60,266 nucleotides of DNA from Ophioceras dolichostomum (taxonomy: Eukaryota > Ascomycota > Sordariomycetes > Magnaporthales > Ophioceraceae), in NCBI GenBank assembly GCA_003049485.1, contig PYST01000238.1, forward strand, positions 1-60,266, in the 5' to 3' direction. Positions 23,170 to 34,510 of the stretch are shown here, piece after piece. The notes beneath the pieces were generated by a model. That model was not told where the DNA came from and did not search any database. It worked only from the letters and a program-made list of their open reading frames with translations. Each line of letters starts with the position of its first letter. Position 1 is the first letter of the stretch. Position numbers and translations under genes: made by a program.

Positions 23170-25992
23170 TCACGGCTCCTCCAACCTCAACCTCGGCTCG
23201 GGCAAGCTCCTCTCAGCCCCCAACATATCCCTCGACGAGGTCTCAGAGAGCACCAGCTCCCGCGTGACGAGGTACTGGTGGATGAACTCGAACGGGCCCG
23301 GGAACTCGGGGAGGACTTCCTCGAAAAGCGGGTCCAGGTCGTTCCGCGTGTGCCTCTTGGCCACGCGCGCCCACGTCTCCTTCACCCTCGGGCCGACCCG
23401 GAAGGGCTCGTCAGGCTCCAGCGACTCGCCCAGCTCGGGCACGGGCACGGCGTGGTGTGCGGGGTGGTTGGCGTGGATCGTATCCCAGAGAGATTGACCG
23501 GTGATGGCGGTGCCTGTGTCAGTGCCAGTGCCAGTGCCAGTGCCAGTGCCAGTGCCAGTGCCAGTGCCAGTGCCAGTGCCAGTGCCAGTGCCAGTGCCAG
23601 TGCCAGTGCCAGTGCCAGTGCCAGTGCCNNNNNNNNNNNNNNNNNNNNNNNNNNNNNNNNNNNNNNNNNNNNNNNNNNNNNNNNNNNNNNNNNNNNNNNN
23701 NNNGTGCCAGTGCCAGTGCCAGTGCCAGTGCCAGTGCCAGTGCCAGTGCCAGTGCCAGTGCCAGTGCCAGTGCCAGTGCCAGTGCCAGTGCCCGTGCCGG
23801 TGCTGGTGCCTGTGCCTGTGCTTGTGCTTGTGCCAATGGTGGTGCCGGTGCTGGTGCCGACGCCGGGGAGACCTAGTGCGCTCAGTGCGCCGAGTATTCC
23901 GCCGCCTATCCCGGTCCCAGTCCCGGTCCAGGTCCCGATCCCGGCCGCATGATTGCTGTTGCTGTTGCTGCCGCTGTTGCTGCCGCTGCCGCCGTTATTA
24001 CCGCTGCCACCGTTGCCAATGCCGCCATTGGGAGCAGCAGTAAGAAAAGCAAAAGAAGAAGCCGCATTAATATCCGGGGGATGATGAGAGAACGCAACGC
24101 GCGGCCCAAACATCCTCCACGCAGCCTGCCACGAGATCTTGGTGTGCTTCTCCGTCACCTCGTAACGGAACACGACCCCTCCCCGGTTGTCGGTGCAGTA
24201 CAGCTCCATCACGCGCAGGCGCGGCATGCGCATCGCCGCCCTGCCGGCCGCCTGCAGCAACTCGTTGGCGGGCCCCCACCCCTCCTGCTTGATCTGCAGC
24301 AGCGTCGGCGAGGTGAGCGTCAGCCACCGCAGGTCCTCCCAGAACGGCAGCCTCTTGCCCGCCTCGGGCTTCGCGTAGAAGGGCTCGAAGAAGTCGCGCG
24401 CGTCGATCAAGCCCGACACGGCGAGCTCCTCGAGCCGCTCGCTCGGCCGGATGAAGAGCAGGCCCAGGCCGAGCTGCGGCGGGTCCAGGGACCCTGGGTC
24501 GTCCACGCTGGCGGTGTCGTCATCTCCGCCGCCGCCGCCCGCTGTGGCTGGTACCGCCGGCGCCAGTGGCACCGGCACCGGCACCGGCACCGCCACGTAC
24601 TCCACGTCCCCACCGGCGGTAGCGTGGCTGGCGATGGCGCCGTGGACCACCTCGGCGGGGTAGACCGGGTCGGAGAGGCCGAGGGAGAACATGCCGGGGT
24701 CGGCGGCGTCCGGCATCTCCACGTCTTCCGTCTCGTCGTCGTCTCCGTCGTCGTCTTCGTTGGCCGTCTCCCACCCGTCCTCGTCGCTGCCGTCGTCGGA
24801 ATTGCTGGTGCCCTGGGGTATCCATTGGACTTGCCCTCCAAATTCTGTGCCCCACCCACCGACGTGGACGTGGGCGTCGTCACCGTGGTGGTGATGGTGG
24901 TGGTGGTGGTGGTGGTGTGGGTGATGAGCGTTGGGGTTGCTCATGACGAAAGGGCCGAAAGGGCCGCCGCCCATCCAGTCGACTTCGTCCTCGTCCCAGG
25001 CCTCGAAGCCGGTGTATTCGATGGGGAAATGACGCCGGAAGGTGTTGCAGTGCTCGAAGATGCTGATGCGCTTGATGGTGGACGGCCAGTGGCGCAGGTA
25101 TCTGCCGAAGGCTATGGAGTAAAAACAATATGTCAACAGGTCGCTCGCTCGGTTGGCATGCATGGGCGGTCGGTCAGGTCAGGGTAGGACTAGGCAGGAC
25201 TAGGTAGATACCTTCGTCTACGTCTGCCTGAGAGTCTGTATTGACAAAATACCACGGCTCGTAGCGCACCTCGCGCAGCTTCGGCAGGCTGTCGAAAGTG
25301 GTGAGCAGGGCCTGGGGGGCGAAGTAGCGGCGGGTCCGGCGCAGGATGGAGAAGCTCTTGACGACGGGGGCCTCGGGCAGCGGCGACGGGTAGGAGAACC
25401 GCTTGTTGCCGTCGACGAAGCAGAACTCGAGCTCGCCGACCGAGTAGTCGCTGTCGTGCATGATGCCCTTGTCCCTGCCGGACACGTACCTACGGTCGCT
25501 CGGCGAGTGCGCGCCCAGCTCCAGGTCGAGACGGGCGGCGCCAGGCCAGCGGCTGAGGATGCGGAACAGGTCGTACACGGTCGTGGTGAAGTGCATGTTG
25601 TTATCTTCCTCTTCGTCCACCTTCTGCTGCTCGGTGTATTGCACGCGGGACTTGACCAGCTCGACCCGGAGCCACAGCTTCTTCAGGTACTGCCGCCGCT
25701 CGCCGCGCACGATGTTCTCGAAGTCGACCAGGTGGCCCGTCTTGATCTGGAGCGAGGCGAAGGTGACGGGCTCGATGACCTCTTGCCATTCCTTGCACAC
25801 GGACGCGTAGCTGGCAAGCCAGTGCTTCGCGTCTGGCTGCCTCTTCTTCTTCTTCTTGTTCATCGTCGCATCGATCTTCTCCATCTCCTCCGACTTGTCC
25901 TTTTCGCAAAGCTTGACCAGCTTTCCCAGTATCATGTGCTGCATCTCGCGCGGAAGCGAGTTCCAGGTCGTGGTCGGGGCCGTGGTCGCCAT
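23170..25992 (-). CDS. F-box protein with Gly-Thr minisatellite tract (contains assembly gap)
   Basis: Two exons, 25992-25212 and 25111-23170, joined by a GTATCT...ATAG intron in phase 1. Residues about 10-55 match a fungal F-box (Trp-Asn-Ser-Leu-Pro-x-Glu start, later a Tyr-Ala-x-Val-Cys-x-Glu-Trp helix), suggesting an SCF ubiquitin-ligase substrate receptor. The rest has scattered leucine-rich fungal F-box features, a poly-His run, an acidic region and Gly/Asn/Ser-rich stretches. Near the C-terminus a run of Gly-Thr dipeptides is encoded by a hexamer minisatellite interrupted by 75 N. The frame reads Gly-Thr on both sides, and a unique C-terminal segment of about 115 residues follows to a TGA. 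The two sides are out of register by two bases through the N-run. A gap length of 1 modulo 6 restores both the repeat phase and a total coding length divisible by three, so the mismatch is an assembly artefact rather than a frameshift. The protein is roughly 900 residues or more. Confidence 0.8.
23521..23792. repeat. AGTGCC hexanucleotide minisatellite
   Basis: Eighteen perfect AGTGCC units lie left of the gap (23521-23628) and fourteen right of it (23709-23792), with degenerate units continuing to about 23875. On the minus strand the units read GGC-ACT and encode Gly-Thr in the F-box gene. The pattern of a perfect core with degenerate units at one edge is typical of recent expansion. Confidence 0.95.
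23629..23703. other. Assembly gap of 75 N inside the minisatellite
   Basis: The run of N lies wholly within the AGTGCC repeat. Its length does not fit the hexamer register, so it is a placeholder or misestimate and the true repeat number is unknown. Confidence 0.95.
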
Positions 25993-27199
25993 CGTCGTCG
26001 TCGTCGTCGCGGGGGAGTCGCTGCCGGTGCTGCTGTTGTTCGACGGAGATTGAGTGGGGGTTGCACTCGGATTGAGAGCTGCCCGCGAGGGAGGAGGAAG
26101 AGGAGCCGTCCGAACGAGGAGACAAACGTCGCGCCCAAAAGACGGCGGCGATTGGATAGAGTATCAGAAACCAAGCACAGAAAGGAATATCATAGATAAA
26201 GCCTGCGAACCACTCGACGCCTTCTTTTCGGTGCATCGGTGGTGAGGTATGCTTGCACGCTTTGCTGGATTGATGAGGGTGCTGGTTGGTGGTAAGGCTT
26301 GAGACGAATTGCGGTGGGGAAAAAAGGGGGCAGCTTTTGGAGCTCGAGTCCCCAAAGTCAGCAAGCTGTGGTGGAGAAGAGGGAGGGGCACCAATTTGAT
26401 GCCTTTTACGCAAGGTGTCCGTCCCCTTCAATATTGAGACACTAGGTATTTTTGAGAGCACAAAAAACGGAATCTGGTGTGTAACTCGAACATCGTCAAA
26501 ATGCTAGGATATCGGCGTGACGAAGTCAAAGAGCAAGGAAGGGAGAGAAAAAAGGAAAGGTCGTGGAATTTCGACCAATGTTGTTCAATCCACGTGATCG
26601 GGTGTGCAAGGCAGCCCTGGTGACGCTCGGCGATGGTGACACCCAGCTGAATGGCACGGTGGGGCAGCTTTGTGACCATAAGCACGCACAGTGCTCTCAA
26701 CGAGTGGCACACCGTTTTTGTCCTGCATCACGTTCCAGTCATGAGAAGAACGTTTTGGAGGGCAGGGCCAATATCTGTGTTGATATGGGCAAAGCCGTGA
26801 GCTCCTAGTCTCCCAAGGACCCCCACGCGTTGTTAAAAAGTCAGTGAAGGGTTACATTTTGTCAACAGTCCAATCGTCGTGTGACGAGAAAAGCGCAGGG
26901 GTGGACAACCGTACTGCAGATCCATCCCCTCCTGGGCGAAATCATCATCGAAGTCCGGCTGGGCGCGGGCGCTACGAAACGCCACGGTGCTTACGAGGGC
27001 TGGACGACGGACGGACTGCTTCCCTTGTTTTCGATATACCAGGGCCACTCACAAGTGGTCTGCAGCACTTTCTTCTTTCGAACTTGAAATGGAAATTACC
27101 AGTAAAGCCGCGTGAGCGCAGCCCGTCTACTGTAGAAAGCCAGGGAGCCAGCCAGCTGATGAGGATAGCCAACTTTCCTGTCTAGTCTACCTAAGGTAC
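25993..27199. other. Intergenic region upstream of the F-box gene
   Basis: No gene recognised. It contains the presumed promoter of the F-box gene (reading left) and the 3' flank of the SKI2 gene. Apparent long frames overlapping its left end are antisense to the F-box gene. Confidence 0.5.
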
Positions 27200-30100
27200 C
27201 TACATATACAAACTAGCAACAGCAGTGATATCCCTCTTAATCAGCTCCTGCGCAGCCTGCATCTTCTGATACAGCTCCGGGTCCCCAATGATCCTCGCCG
27301 CGTTCTTGACCTCCCTGCACGTCTCGTCTAGTCTAGAGATCGTCCGCACGATCGTCCCCTCTAGCACGGTGGTCAAGTCCGTGATGTTCTTGAAGCTCAT
27401 GCCCCTCGCCCACTCGTACACGACCTCCATCAGGGCGAACCGGGGCCTAGACGCAAAATCGGCCGACTCGTCGCCCGTCTGCACGACCTGGTGCAGTGTC
27501 TGCACGGCGTTGACCTTGGAGGAGATCGCCACGATGCGCTCCAGCCCGCGCTGCAGGCTGGGCGTCAGGCTGTTCGGGTCGAAGCCGCCGTCATTCTTCT
27601 CCTGGCAAACGAAGTACGACAGCAGAGAAGCGATCTCGGCGGGCGTGTACTCGGCCAGGACGTTGTCGAGGATCAGCTCCGTGAGCACCAGCTCGTCGCC
27701 GCTGTGGATCTCGCAGGCCACCTTGCCCTTCAGCAGGATGCGCGAGGAGGTGTCGTCGATGAAGTTTAGGTCGCGTAGGACCGAAATCCGCTGCTCGTAG
27801 TCCGGCAGCAGCAGCAGGTTCTGGTCCGACAGCGTCTGGCGCAGCTGCTGGATGTGCTCCTTGATCAGCCACTGGTCGTGGCACATGGCGAAGTGCTTGA
27901 GGAAGGAAGGGCAGGTGGCCACCGAGGCGGACGAGGCGGCGATGTGCTCGGCTTGCTTGCGGAGCGTGATGAGCTCTTGGAACTGTAGGTTGCGCATGCG
28001 TGTGAGGTCGACTTCGTCGAAGTAGCCGGTGTTGTTGTTGTTGTTATTGTCGTCTGTGTCAGTGCTGTTGTTGTTTGTATGTTTGCTCGTGCCTGTGCCA
28101 GTTCCCCATGAGCGTACGATCCGGCGCATCTTCTCCTGTGCCTCTGCGTGCGCGTCACCGCCCTGGTAGACCTCGGGCACGATGCCGCGCACGACCTGGG
28201 AGGAGATCAATTCCACGTCGGCCAGGGGTACGTGCAGCGTCTTGGTGGGCAGGGACCGTTTGCCGACGACGCGGTAAGGGGTGAAGAAGCCGCGGAAGGT
28301 CCTGATGAACGGCAGGAGATCGCTGTTGTCCCGGGCGTCGCGCTGGGGAGGACGGATGCTCATCACGTGAAGCGTCAGGTTCTCGGCGGACTTGTTGCTG
28401 TTCAAGCTGCTGCTGCTGTCGGCGAGCAGCACGCCGACGGTGCGCACACCGTCGTTAGAGAACACCACCAGCCGGCCGGGCGAGAACAGCTTGCGTCCGA
28501 CGGGGATGCTCAGCAGCTTGGTGTAGAGCTCGTGGGTCAGGCGGCGGTAGTCCTGGCTCGCCTGGTGGCAGGCGTCCATGTGCTCGTCACAGATGTCGCA
28601 GGCGTCGCGCTTGACCCTAGCAAGGTCGGCCTCGGACAGCTTGACGGCTTTCTCGTGCTCGGGGAGCAGCTGCTGTGTGGCGTGCTCGGAGAAGCTGCGC
28701 TTGATCATCTCCTCGATCTTGAGCGCCTCAACCCGCAGCAGGTTGAGGATCATGTTGTACGTCAGCCGGAACTGCGACCGCAGCCGCGACGGCTCGCCGA
28801 GGATCATCTTATTCAGCTCGGCCACAGGAGGCGCTTCTTCTCCCGACCCGCCACCGGAAGGCACGATGATGACGGACCCAACGGTATCGAGGCCGCGTCG
28901 GCCGGCCCGTCCTGCCATCTGCGTGTACTCGCCCGGCAACAGGCTGCGGAACGAATGGCCGTCGTGCTTACGGAAGCCAGAGAATACCACGGTGCGCGTG
29001 GGCAAGTTCAGACCCATGGCGAAGGTCTCGGTGGCAAACAGCACCTTCACTAGCGTCTGTGCGAAGAGGATCTCGACCAGCTCCTTGACGATGGGCAGCA
29101 GGCCGCCGTGGTGGACTGCGATGCCGCGAGACAGCAGCTCCCGCAAGCGTACGATCTGGGGCAACGTGCGGTCCTCGGGCTTGAGACGCGCCAGCGACCG
29201 CTCGATTATCATATAGATGGCGCTCTTCTCCTTGGCGGTGCTGAAGTCCTGGTTCGACAGCGCGTCCGCGTTCTCCTCGCAGCGGCGTTTGGAGAAGACG
29301 AAGATGCAGGCTGGCAGCAGCGAGCTCTTCTTGAGGTACTGCACAACGTGCACCCAGAGAGTGCGGTCCTGCGCCATCGACGTGAACCCACCAGGACGCC
29401 CAGCCTTGCCCATGTGGCCAGGGTTGTGGCTTGCGCGAGGTGGTCCACCCCCGCCGCCTCTTCCACCCCCTCGTCCTCCCCTCTGCGGCCCCCCTCGCTG
29501 TCCGCCAGCGCCACCACCCCTTTGGTTCTGGCTACCTCCGCGTCCGCCAGCACCGCCGCCCCGTTGATTGCCTCCGTTTCCACGACCATTGCCAGAAGAA
29601 CCAGCGGCATTCGCAGGAGGACCCCGCATGACGGCGTTGGCCTCCTTCCAGCCCGATTCCAGGAACTTCTTGTCGGCGCTGACGATCTTGTAGATGCCCT
29701 TGCCGGCCCAGAGATAGTGCTCGAGCGGGACGGGCCGCTTCGGCGTCGAGATGACGTAGATGTCGCGCTTCTTCGTGCGGCCGACCCATGAGGCGAACTC
29801 GTGCGTGTTGGGCACGGTGGCCGACAGCAGGATCAGTGAGACGTGGTCCGGCAGCATGATGATGACCTCCTCCCAGACGACGCCGCGCTCCAGGTCATTG
29901 ACGTAGTGTACCTCGTCGAAGATGACGAACTCGACGTCGCGGATCAGGTCGGCGCCGCGGTACAGCATGCTGCGCAGGATCTCAGTCGTCATGATCAGGC
30001 AGCCCGCCTCCGGGTTGATCTGCACGTCGCCCGTCAGGATGCCGACCTCGACGTTGTCGAACGTGCGCCGGAAGTCGCGGAACTTCTGGTTGCTGAGCGC

Positions 30101-31372
30101 CTTGATCGGGCTGGTGTAGATGGCCTTGGTCATGTGGCGCGCCGCGAGCGCGACGGCGTACTCGGCCACCACGGTCTTGCCCGCCGACGTGTGCGCCGCC
30201 ACGAACACGCTGTCGCCGTTCTCGAGGTGGTAGATGGCCTCCTTCTGGAACGTGTCGAGCTCGAACGGCCACGTCCGCGCCATGTCCGGGACGAGCTCGG
30301 AGAAGTTGGAGATCTCCCGGTTGACGTCGACCATGTGCGCCCACTCGCGTCCAGCCTTCCTAGAGCTGGGCGGCGCTAGTGGGCCGCGGGGTTCGAGCGC
30401 GGGGAACTCGACTGGGAGGAGAGCGTCGATGTCCTCGGCGTCCACATCTGCGTCTGCGTTGGCCTCGGCCTCCTCGTCGTTTGCTTCGGCGGCCGTCGCC
30501 CCTGGGATCCTTTGATCGCCATCGACATCGTCGTCAACGGCCTCAGGCTCCTGAGCAAGTTCGCTCACGACCGCCTTAGCCGCTTCCTCCTCATCGGCAC
30601 TGCTCTTCTTCTGCTTCAAGCTGAAATCGATCCCCCGCGTCAGGCCCGGGGCAACCTCCAACAGCCCAACGCTTGTGCCCAGAGTGATGACGCGCTCGAG
30701 CTTGTTTCCCGACGCTCCTCCGCCAACGCCACCGTCGACGGGCATGCCCACCCGCAGCATCTGGTCTTCGAGAACCGCGGTTGCCTCGATGCTGTCCAGC
30801 CCTCCCGGCGCGAACGGGAAGAAGCCTGCGCCGCCCCGGACGAACTCGGCGCGACCAGCGGGCTTGCGCAGCAGCGATGTCGAGTTCTTAGCTGTAACGC
30901 TGCTAGCCGGCACCGTGACGTTCTTGTAGCCCGTGACGCGGCCCTCTAGGCCCTGGCGCTGGAAGCGCGTGACCGTCCGCGTGCGTGTCGGTGGGAGGCT
31001 GAAGAGGGAGGTGTATTCGACTGGGCAGTCCCAGCGTCTGGCATAGTTCAAGTTCACATAGACGTCAGCATCAGCACTCTACATAGAAAAACAGACGGAT
31101 AAGCCAGAAAGTCAGGCCAGATAAGAGAAGAGATAAGTGCCGGAAGGGACGACGTACTGTTGCAGTTTGTTCAGCCATTCCGTAGAAAACGTCGTTGACG
31201 GCGAGAGGTATGTCTTCTCTAGCCTGGCCTTGATCTCTTCCGGGTCCTCTTTGCGTCGCTTGCGAGGCGACTGCTCGAAAAGGATGTCGTCGATCGTAAA
31301 GTCGGAATCGTGATCGCCAGCTTCGTTGTGCAGCTGAAGCCGTTGCATGGCTTCAGCTAGATAGACTGTCAT
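27200..31372 (-). CDS. SKI2: Ski2-type DExH RNA helicase, exosome cofactor
   Basis: Predicted protein of about 1363 residues: a short first exon (31372-31158) and one long exon (about 31076-27200). Helicase motifs appear in order: Walker A with AHTSAGKT near residue 368, DEVH near 458, SATVPN for motif III, and QMAGRAGRRG for motif VI near 796. The C-terminal part matches the Ski2/Mtr4 arch and DSHCT domains. Ski2 unwinds RNA for the cytoplasmic exosome within the Ski complex in 3'-5' mRNA decay and antiviral or non-stop surveillance. The N-terminal extension before the helicase core and overall resemblance favour Ski2 over Mtr4. An Arg-Gly-Gly-rich insertion lies at about residues 558-621, between the two RecA domains. 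The first intron is slightly uncertain: the donor GTACGT is strong, but only a less usual GAG acceptor at 31077 keeps the frame, the neighbouring TAG acceptor being out of phase. Confidence 0.92.
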
Positions 31373-31835
31373 CTTGGCCGGTGCATGTCCTTTATACGGG
31401 AATCCTTGTTTGGTGTAGTAGCTGATCTTCAGCTTAACTGTGTTCCTGTTTTGTGTGGATGATAGGCGGGAACCTGGCTGTAAGAGTGAATAGAGTTTTG
31501 AGCTTGCTCCCAGTTGTCTGGCTATGGTGGGATTTTACCCCGCCATTCAGGTCCCAATGACCGATGTCTTGGTATCAAGTGGTCGGCCGGACCACTAAAT
31601 GCCAAGACATTTCCCCAATTCAGGAGCTCGAAGCTCAGGCCCACGCAGTGTTGTGAGCACTCTTGATAGACACATTACCTCATCGAAAAACCAAAGCAAT
31701 TCAACGTTTCGGTTCGCGGTACACAATGCAGGGCGCCAGTGAGCTGACCTTTACGAATTTCTCATCACCAGTGACTAAATGCACCGTCACCCCCCGCCCC
31801 AACACTCGACATAGAAGACAGCTGGTCCCCTCGCT
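31373..31835. other. Short intergenic region between SKI2 and CSM3
   Basis: Holds the SKI2 promoter and the 3' flank of the Csm3 gene, both on the minus strand. No gene or distinct motif recognised. Confidence 0.5.
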
Positions 31836-33163
31836 CTACGCAGCAGCTTCAGCCTCCGCCATCAAAGCCTCCAGCTCATCCTCCTCGTTCACATCGACCG
31901 TCTGGGCGGTCCTCTTCTCCATATTCACCTTTGCATTGCCACCAGCTGTCCCGCGTTGAGCCTCAGCTTCCGCTTCTGCCTCCGCTATCATCGCATCCAG
32001 GTCGTCCTCATCATTCTCAGCATGCACCACACCACGACCACCAGCATTTGTACCGGCTACTGATGTCCCGCTGCCGCTGACAGATGGCTTCCCGTCCCCG
32101 AACAAACTCCTAACTGGCTGTACTGGCGCTGCTGAGGCTGGTGGTGCCATCGTACCAGTACTACCACTGGCAGACGGTCTTCTTGGTCTCGACGCCTGCA
32201 TCTGAGTCTCCGCCTCCGCCTCGGCCATCAGCGCGTCTAGGTCGTCGTCATCATCCGGCTCACCACCACTAGCTGCGGGCCGTGTCGTCCGACCGGTGCT
32301 CGTTGGTGGCGGCGGCGGTGTGACGTCGTACAGATCCTCGTCGTCGTCAGGCACGTCGCCGAACAAAGCATCTATATTCGCCGCAGTGGAAGATGTCGTC
32401 ATAGGCTGCGGCGGCCGTTTCTCGAAGATGGGCGCAATTCTTGTTGTGGTAGGCTGGCGTGTTTTTTGCGCCGTTTCGGCCTCATCATCATCAGCAGCAG
32501 CGGCTCCGTCGTCCCCGCCTTTTTGAGCACCGCCGCTGCCGTCGTCCCAATCAGCAGAGGCAGGCTTCGGCTTCAGCTCGTTGATCCAGTCCGTCCGGCG
32601 CTTGTGCATGGTGGTCTTGTGACCCGCCTTTTCGACCATGGCGAGCGCGTCGAGGAACTTGGCTTTTGGGAAGAGGTCGTCTAGCCAGAGCTGGTAGAAG
32701 GAGAGGAGGCGGGCGGCGTCGGAGAACTGATGAGGTTAAAATGATGGGTTTGTTGGTAAGCTCGTCTCTTGATGCTAATAACTAGTGAAGAGTAGTTGCT
32801 GTTGGTGGAAGAGCTCTACCTCGTGGCCTTTGCCCTTGAGTTTAAGGTTTGCGGCGCGCTTTCTCAACGCCGGGATCCCTTTGTCGGAGAGGAGACTGGA
32901 GATTTTGTTAGGTCACCAATAACCGTGTCTATCGGACGGGAACGAGAAGGTTAGACGAACCGGCCCTCGTCTAGTTTGACCCGAGGAACTCTGGCACGCT
33001 TCGCAACGGAGATCTCTTCGTCGATTCCCAGGCCGCCATCTGGCTCCTTGCGCTTAGCATTCGCATTGGGGCTCTGCGGAGGAGACGCGAACGGGTCGTC
33101 GAAGTCGTCCGGCAGGTAATTGTCGATGGCGTCGAACGGCTGATTCTCTGTTGTAGCAGGCAT
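31836..33163 (-). CDS. CSM3: Csm3/Swi3/Tipin replication fork protection subunit
   Basis: Predicted protein of 389 residues from three exons: 33163-32961, 32895-32820 and 32726-31836. All junctions are GT-AG and in phase. The Swi3 domain spans about residues 60-150 and shows the family pattern Leu-Leu-Ser-Asp-Lys-Gly-Ile-Pro, then Lys-Gly-Lys-Gly-His-Glu-Phe, then Tyr-Gln-Leu-Trp-Leu-Asp-Asp-Leu-Phe-Pro-Lys. With Tof1/Swi1/Timeless it stabilises stalled replication forks and supports the S-phase checkpoint in the nucleus. The N-terminus is acidic with a basic KRxRxP-like segment. The C-terminal half is disordered and contains three copies of an acidic motif of the form (D/E)-(D/E)-L-(D/E)-A-(L/M)-(M/I)-A-E-A-E. 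It shares a 394-bp divergent promoter with the complex I subunit gene. Confidence 0.9.
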
Positions 33164-33557
33164 CTTGATGTTTGGGATCTCGTCTTGAAGTATGGGAGTA
33201 AGTAAAGGGGAATTGCTCTCTATAGTGGCTAGACGGCAGCTTCGTAAATAGTAGTAGGTGGGCTGCACGACTCGCCTCGATTTCCAAGACGCGTCTAACA
33301 ATCCAACCAGACCGCGTCTGGTTGACAGTGAGCGCTCAGTGGGGTCGGCGTCCTATCGATAAGCTCTGTGGACCCAAGCTTCTCAGCCCGCAAATCTCCA
33401 TGCGCTGATTTCAAAAATCCACCTGCCTCAGGCATTACAAGGTTCTCGGCAATCAAGCTCCATTCCGAAAGATCGAACCGACGTCGAGACAGAGGTCGAC
33501 GGCTTGAAGTCAGACGAAGGGAGAGCGCCACACACTCACCAGCTGCAGTCCTCCACC
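33164..33557. promoter_or_regulatory. Bidirectional promoter region between CSM3 and the complex I subunit
   Basis: These 394 bases separate the two divergent start codons and must contain both promoters and leaders. No TATA box is obvious. Confidence 0.55.
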
Positions 33558-34510
33558 ATGTCGAACCCAACGGAACAAACATATGTTCCTAGCAAGGTCG
33601 CTAAGACCGAGTATCCCGTACGTTCGCCCCCTCAATTGACCGCCAATTGGACGACAAGTCGTCTTGCTCCAAAACCCCCCTCGAACTTTGTTCGACATAG
33701 CTAACCGTGTGGGTGCCTATCTAGCTCATCGACAACGACCCGTACGTGCAATTGCTCCTCTTTTCTCTTTCCCGCGACTCTGCGACGACCGCGTTCACGA
33801 TTTGTCTCCTCGGACCACGGGAGCTCGTCGACCAAATGCTCCCCTTCGCAATGTGACACGACGAACTTGACCGAGAACAAACCTGGAAGCTAACTGCAAG
33901 TGGCCGCCATGACCCCCACCACTAGACATTTCAAGCGTGTCGTGCGCTATGCCAGATCTTCGGACTACGTCGGCGGCGCCGCAGCGACCGTAATGGGCCC
34001 CAGCCTGCTCTTCCTGATGGAGAGAGTGGCGCCCTCGGGCGTAGGGAGGGGCGGCTTCGCCAGGGCGATGAGGCTATGCGGCTTCGTCAGCGTGGTCGGC
34101 GGGTTCCTCTACTTCTACCAGCGGTCGAGCAGTACGTTCTTTCTTTCTTCTCTCTTTCATACCTTCTCCTCTTCTTTTCTCGTGGTCTAGTCTGACGAAT
34201 TGGGTCACCGACAAAAACAGTGCGGTTCTACGGCATGAGGGAGAACGCCCGAGAGATAGACATGGACATGAAGGAGATGGTGGCAAAGGTGAAGGCCGGC
34301 GAGCCGCTGTACGGCGTGTCCAAGTTGACGCCCTACCAGCAAGGCATTGCGGCAAGGCAGTCGCGCTACTCGGCCCTGTTCATGGGCGTGCTGCCGTGGT
34401 TCAACTTCGTCAACCACAACCAGCACGGCGTCGACACGGCCAAGTACTACCGCCAGGCGGAGCGTGAGCTTGAGGCTGAGCGGTTGGCGACGCCGGAGCA
34501 GAGCCCTTGA
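33558..34510 (+). CDS. NADH:ubiquinone oxidoreductase (complex I) 21-kDa subunit
   Basis: Predicted protein of 190 residues from four exons: 33558-33617, 33725-33741, 33926-34131 and 34221-34510. The second exon is only 17 nt; it encodes Leu-Ile-Asp-Asn-Asp plus part of a Pro codon and joins in phase on both sides, giving the family's conserved KTEYP-LIDNDP-HF start. All three donors are GTACGT, and CTAAC branch sites are visible in the first two introns. The protein matches the fungal accessory subunit known as the 20.9/21-kDa or NUXM subunit of mitochondrial complex I: two membrane segments (about residues 45-60 and 75-95), then a conserved RFYG, EMVxKVKxGEPLYG and ALFMGVLPWFNFVNHNQHG region in the C-terminal half. 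It sits in the inner mitochondrial membrane as part of the respiratory chain. Confidence 0.92.

Noticed and set aside
23278..24043. Long plus-strand frames of Val-Pro or Cys-Gln dipeptides, and minus-strand frames of Ala-Leu or His-Trp
   Set aside because: They are other-frame readings of the AGTGCC minisatellite. Only the Gly-Thr frame continues into unique sequence on both sides and ends in a sensible C-terminus.
25456..26199. 247-codon plus-strand frame opposite the F-box exon 1
   Set aside because: Antisense shadow with Arg/Leu-rich composition; the minus strand has a clear F-box with matched splice sites.
28148..30379. Several long plus-strand frames of about 180-300 codons
   Set aside because: They are antisense to the Ski2 helicase exon, a usual shadow of G+C-rich coding sequence, with no family resemblance.
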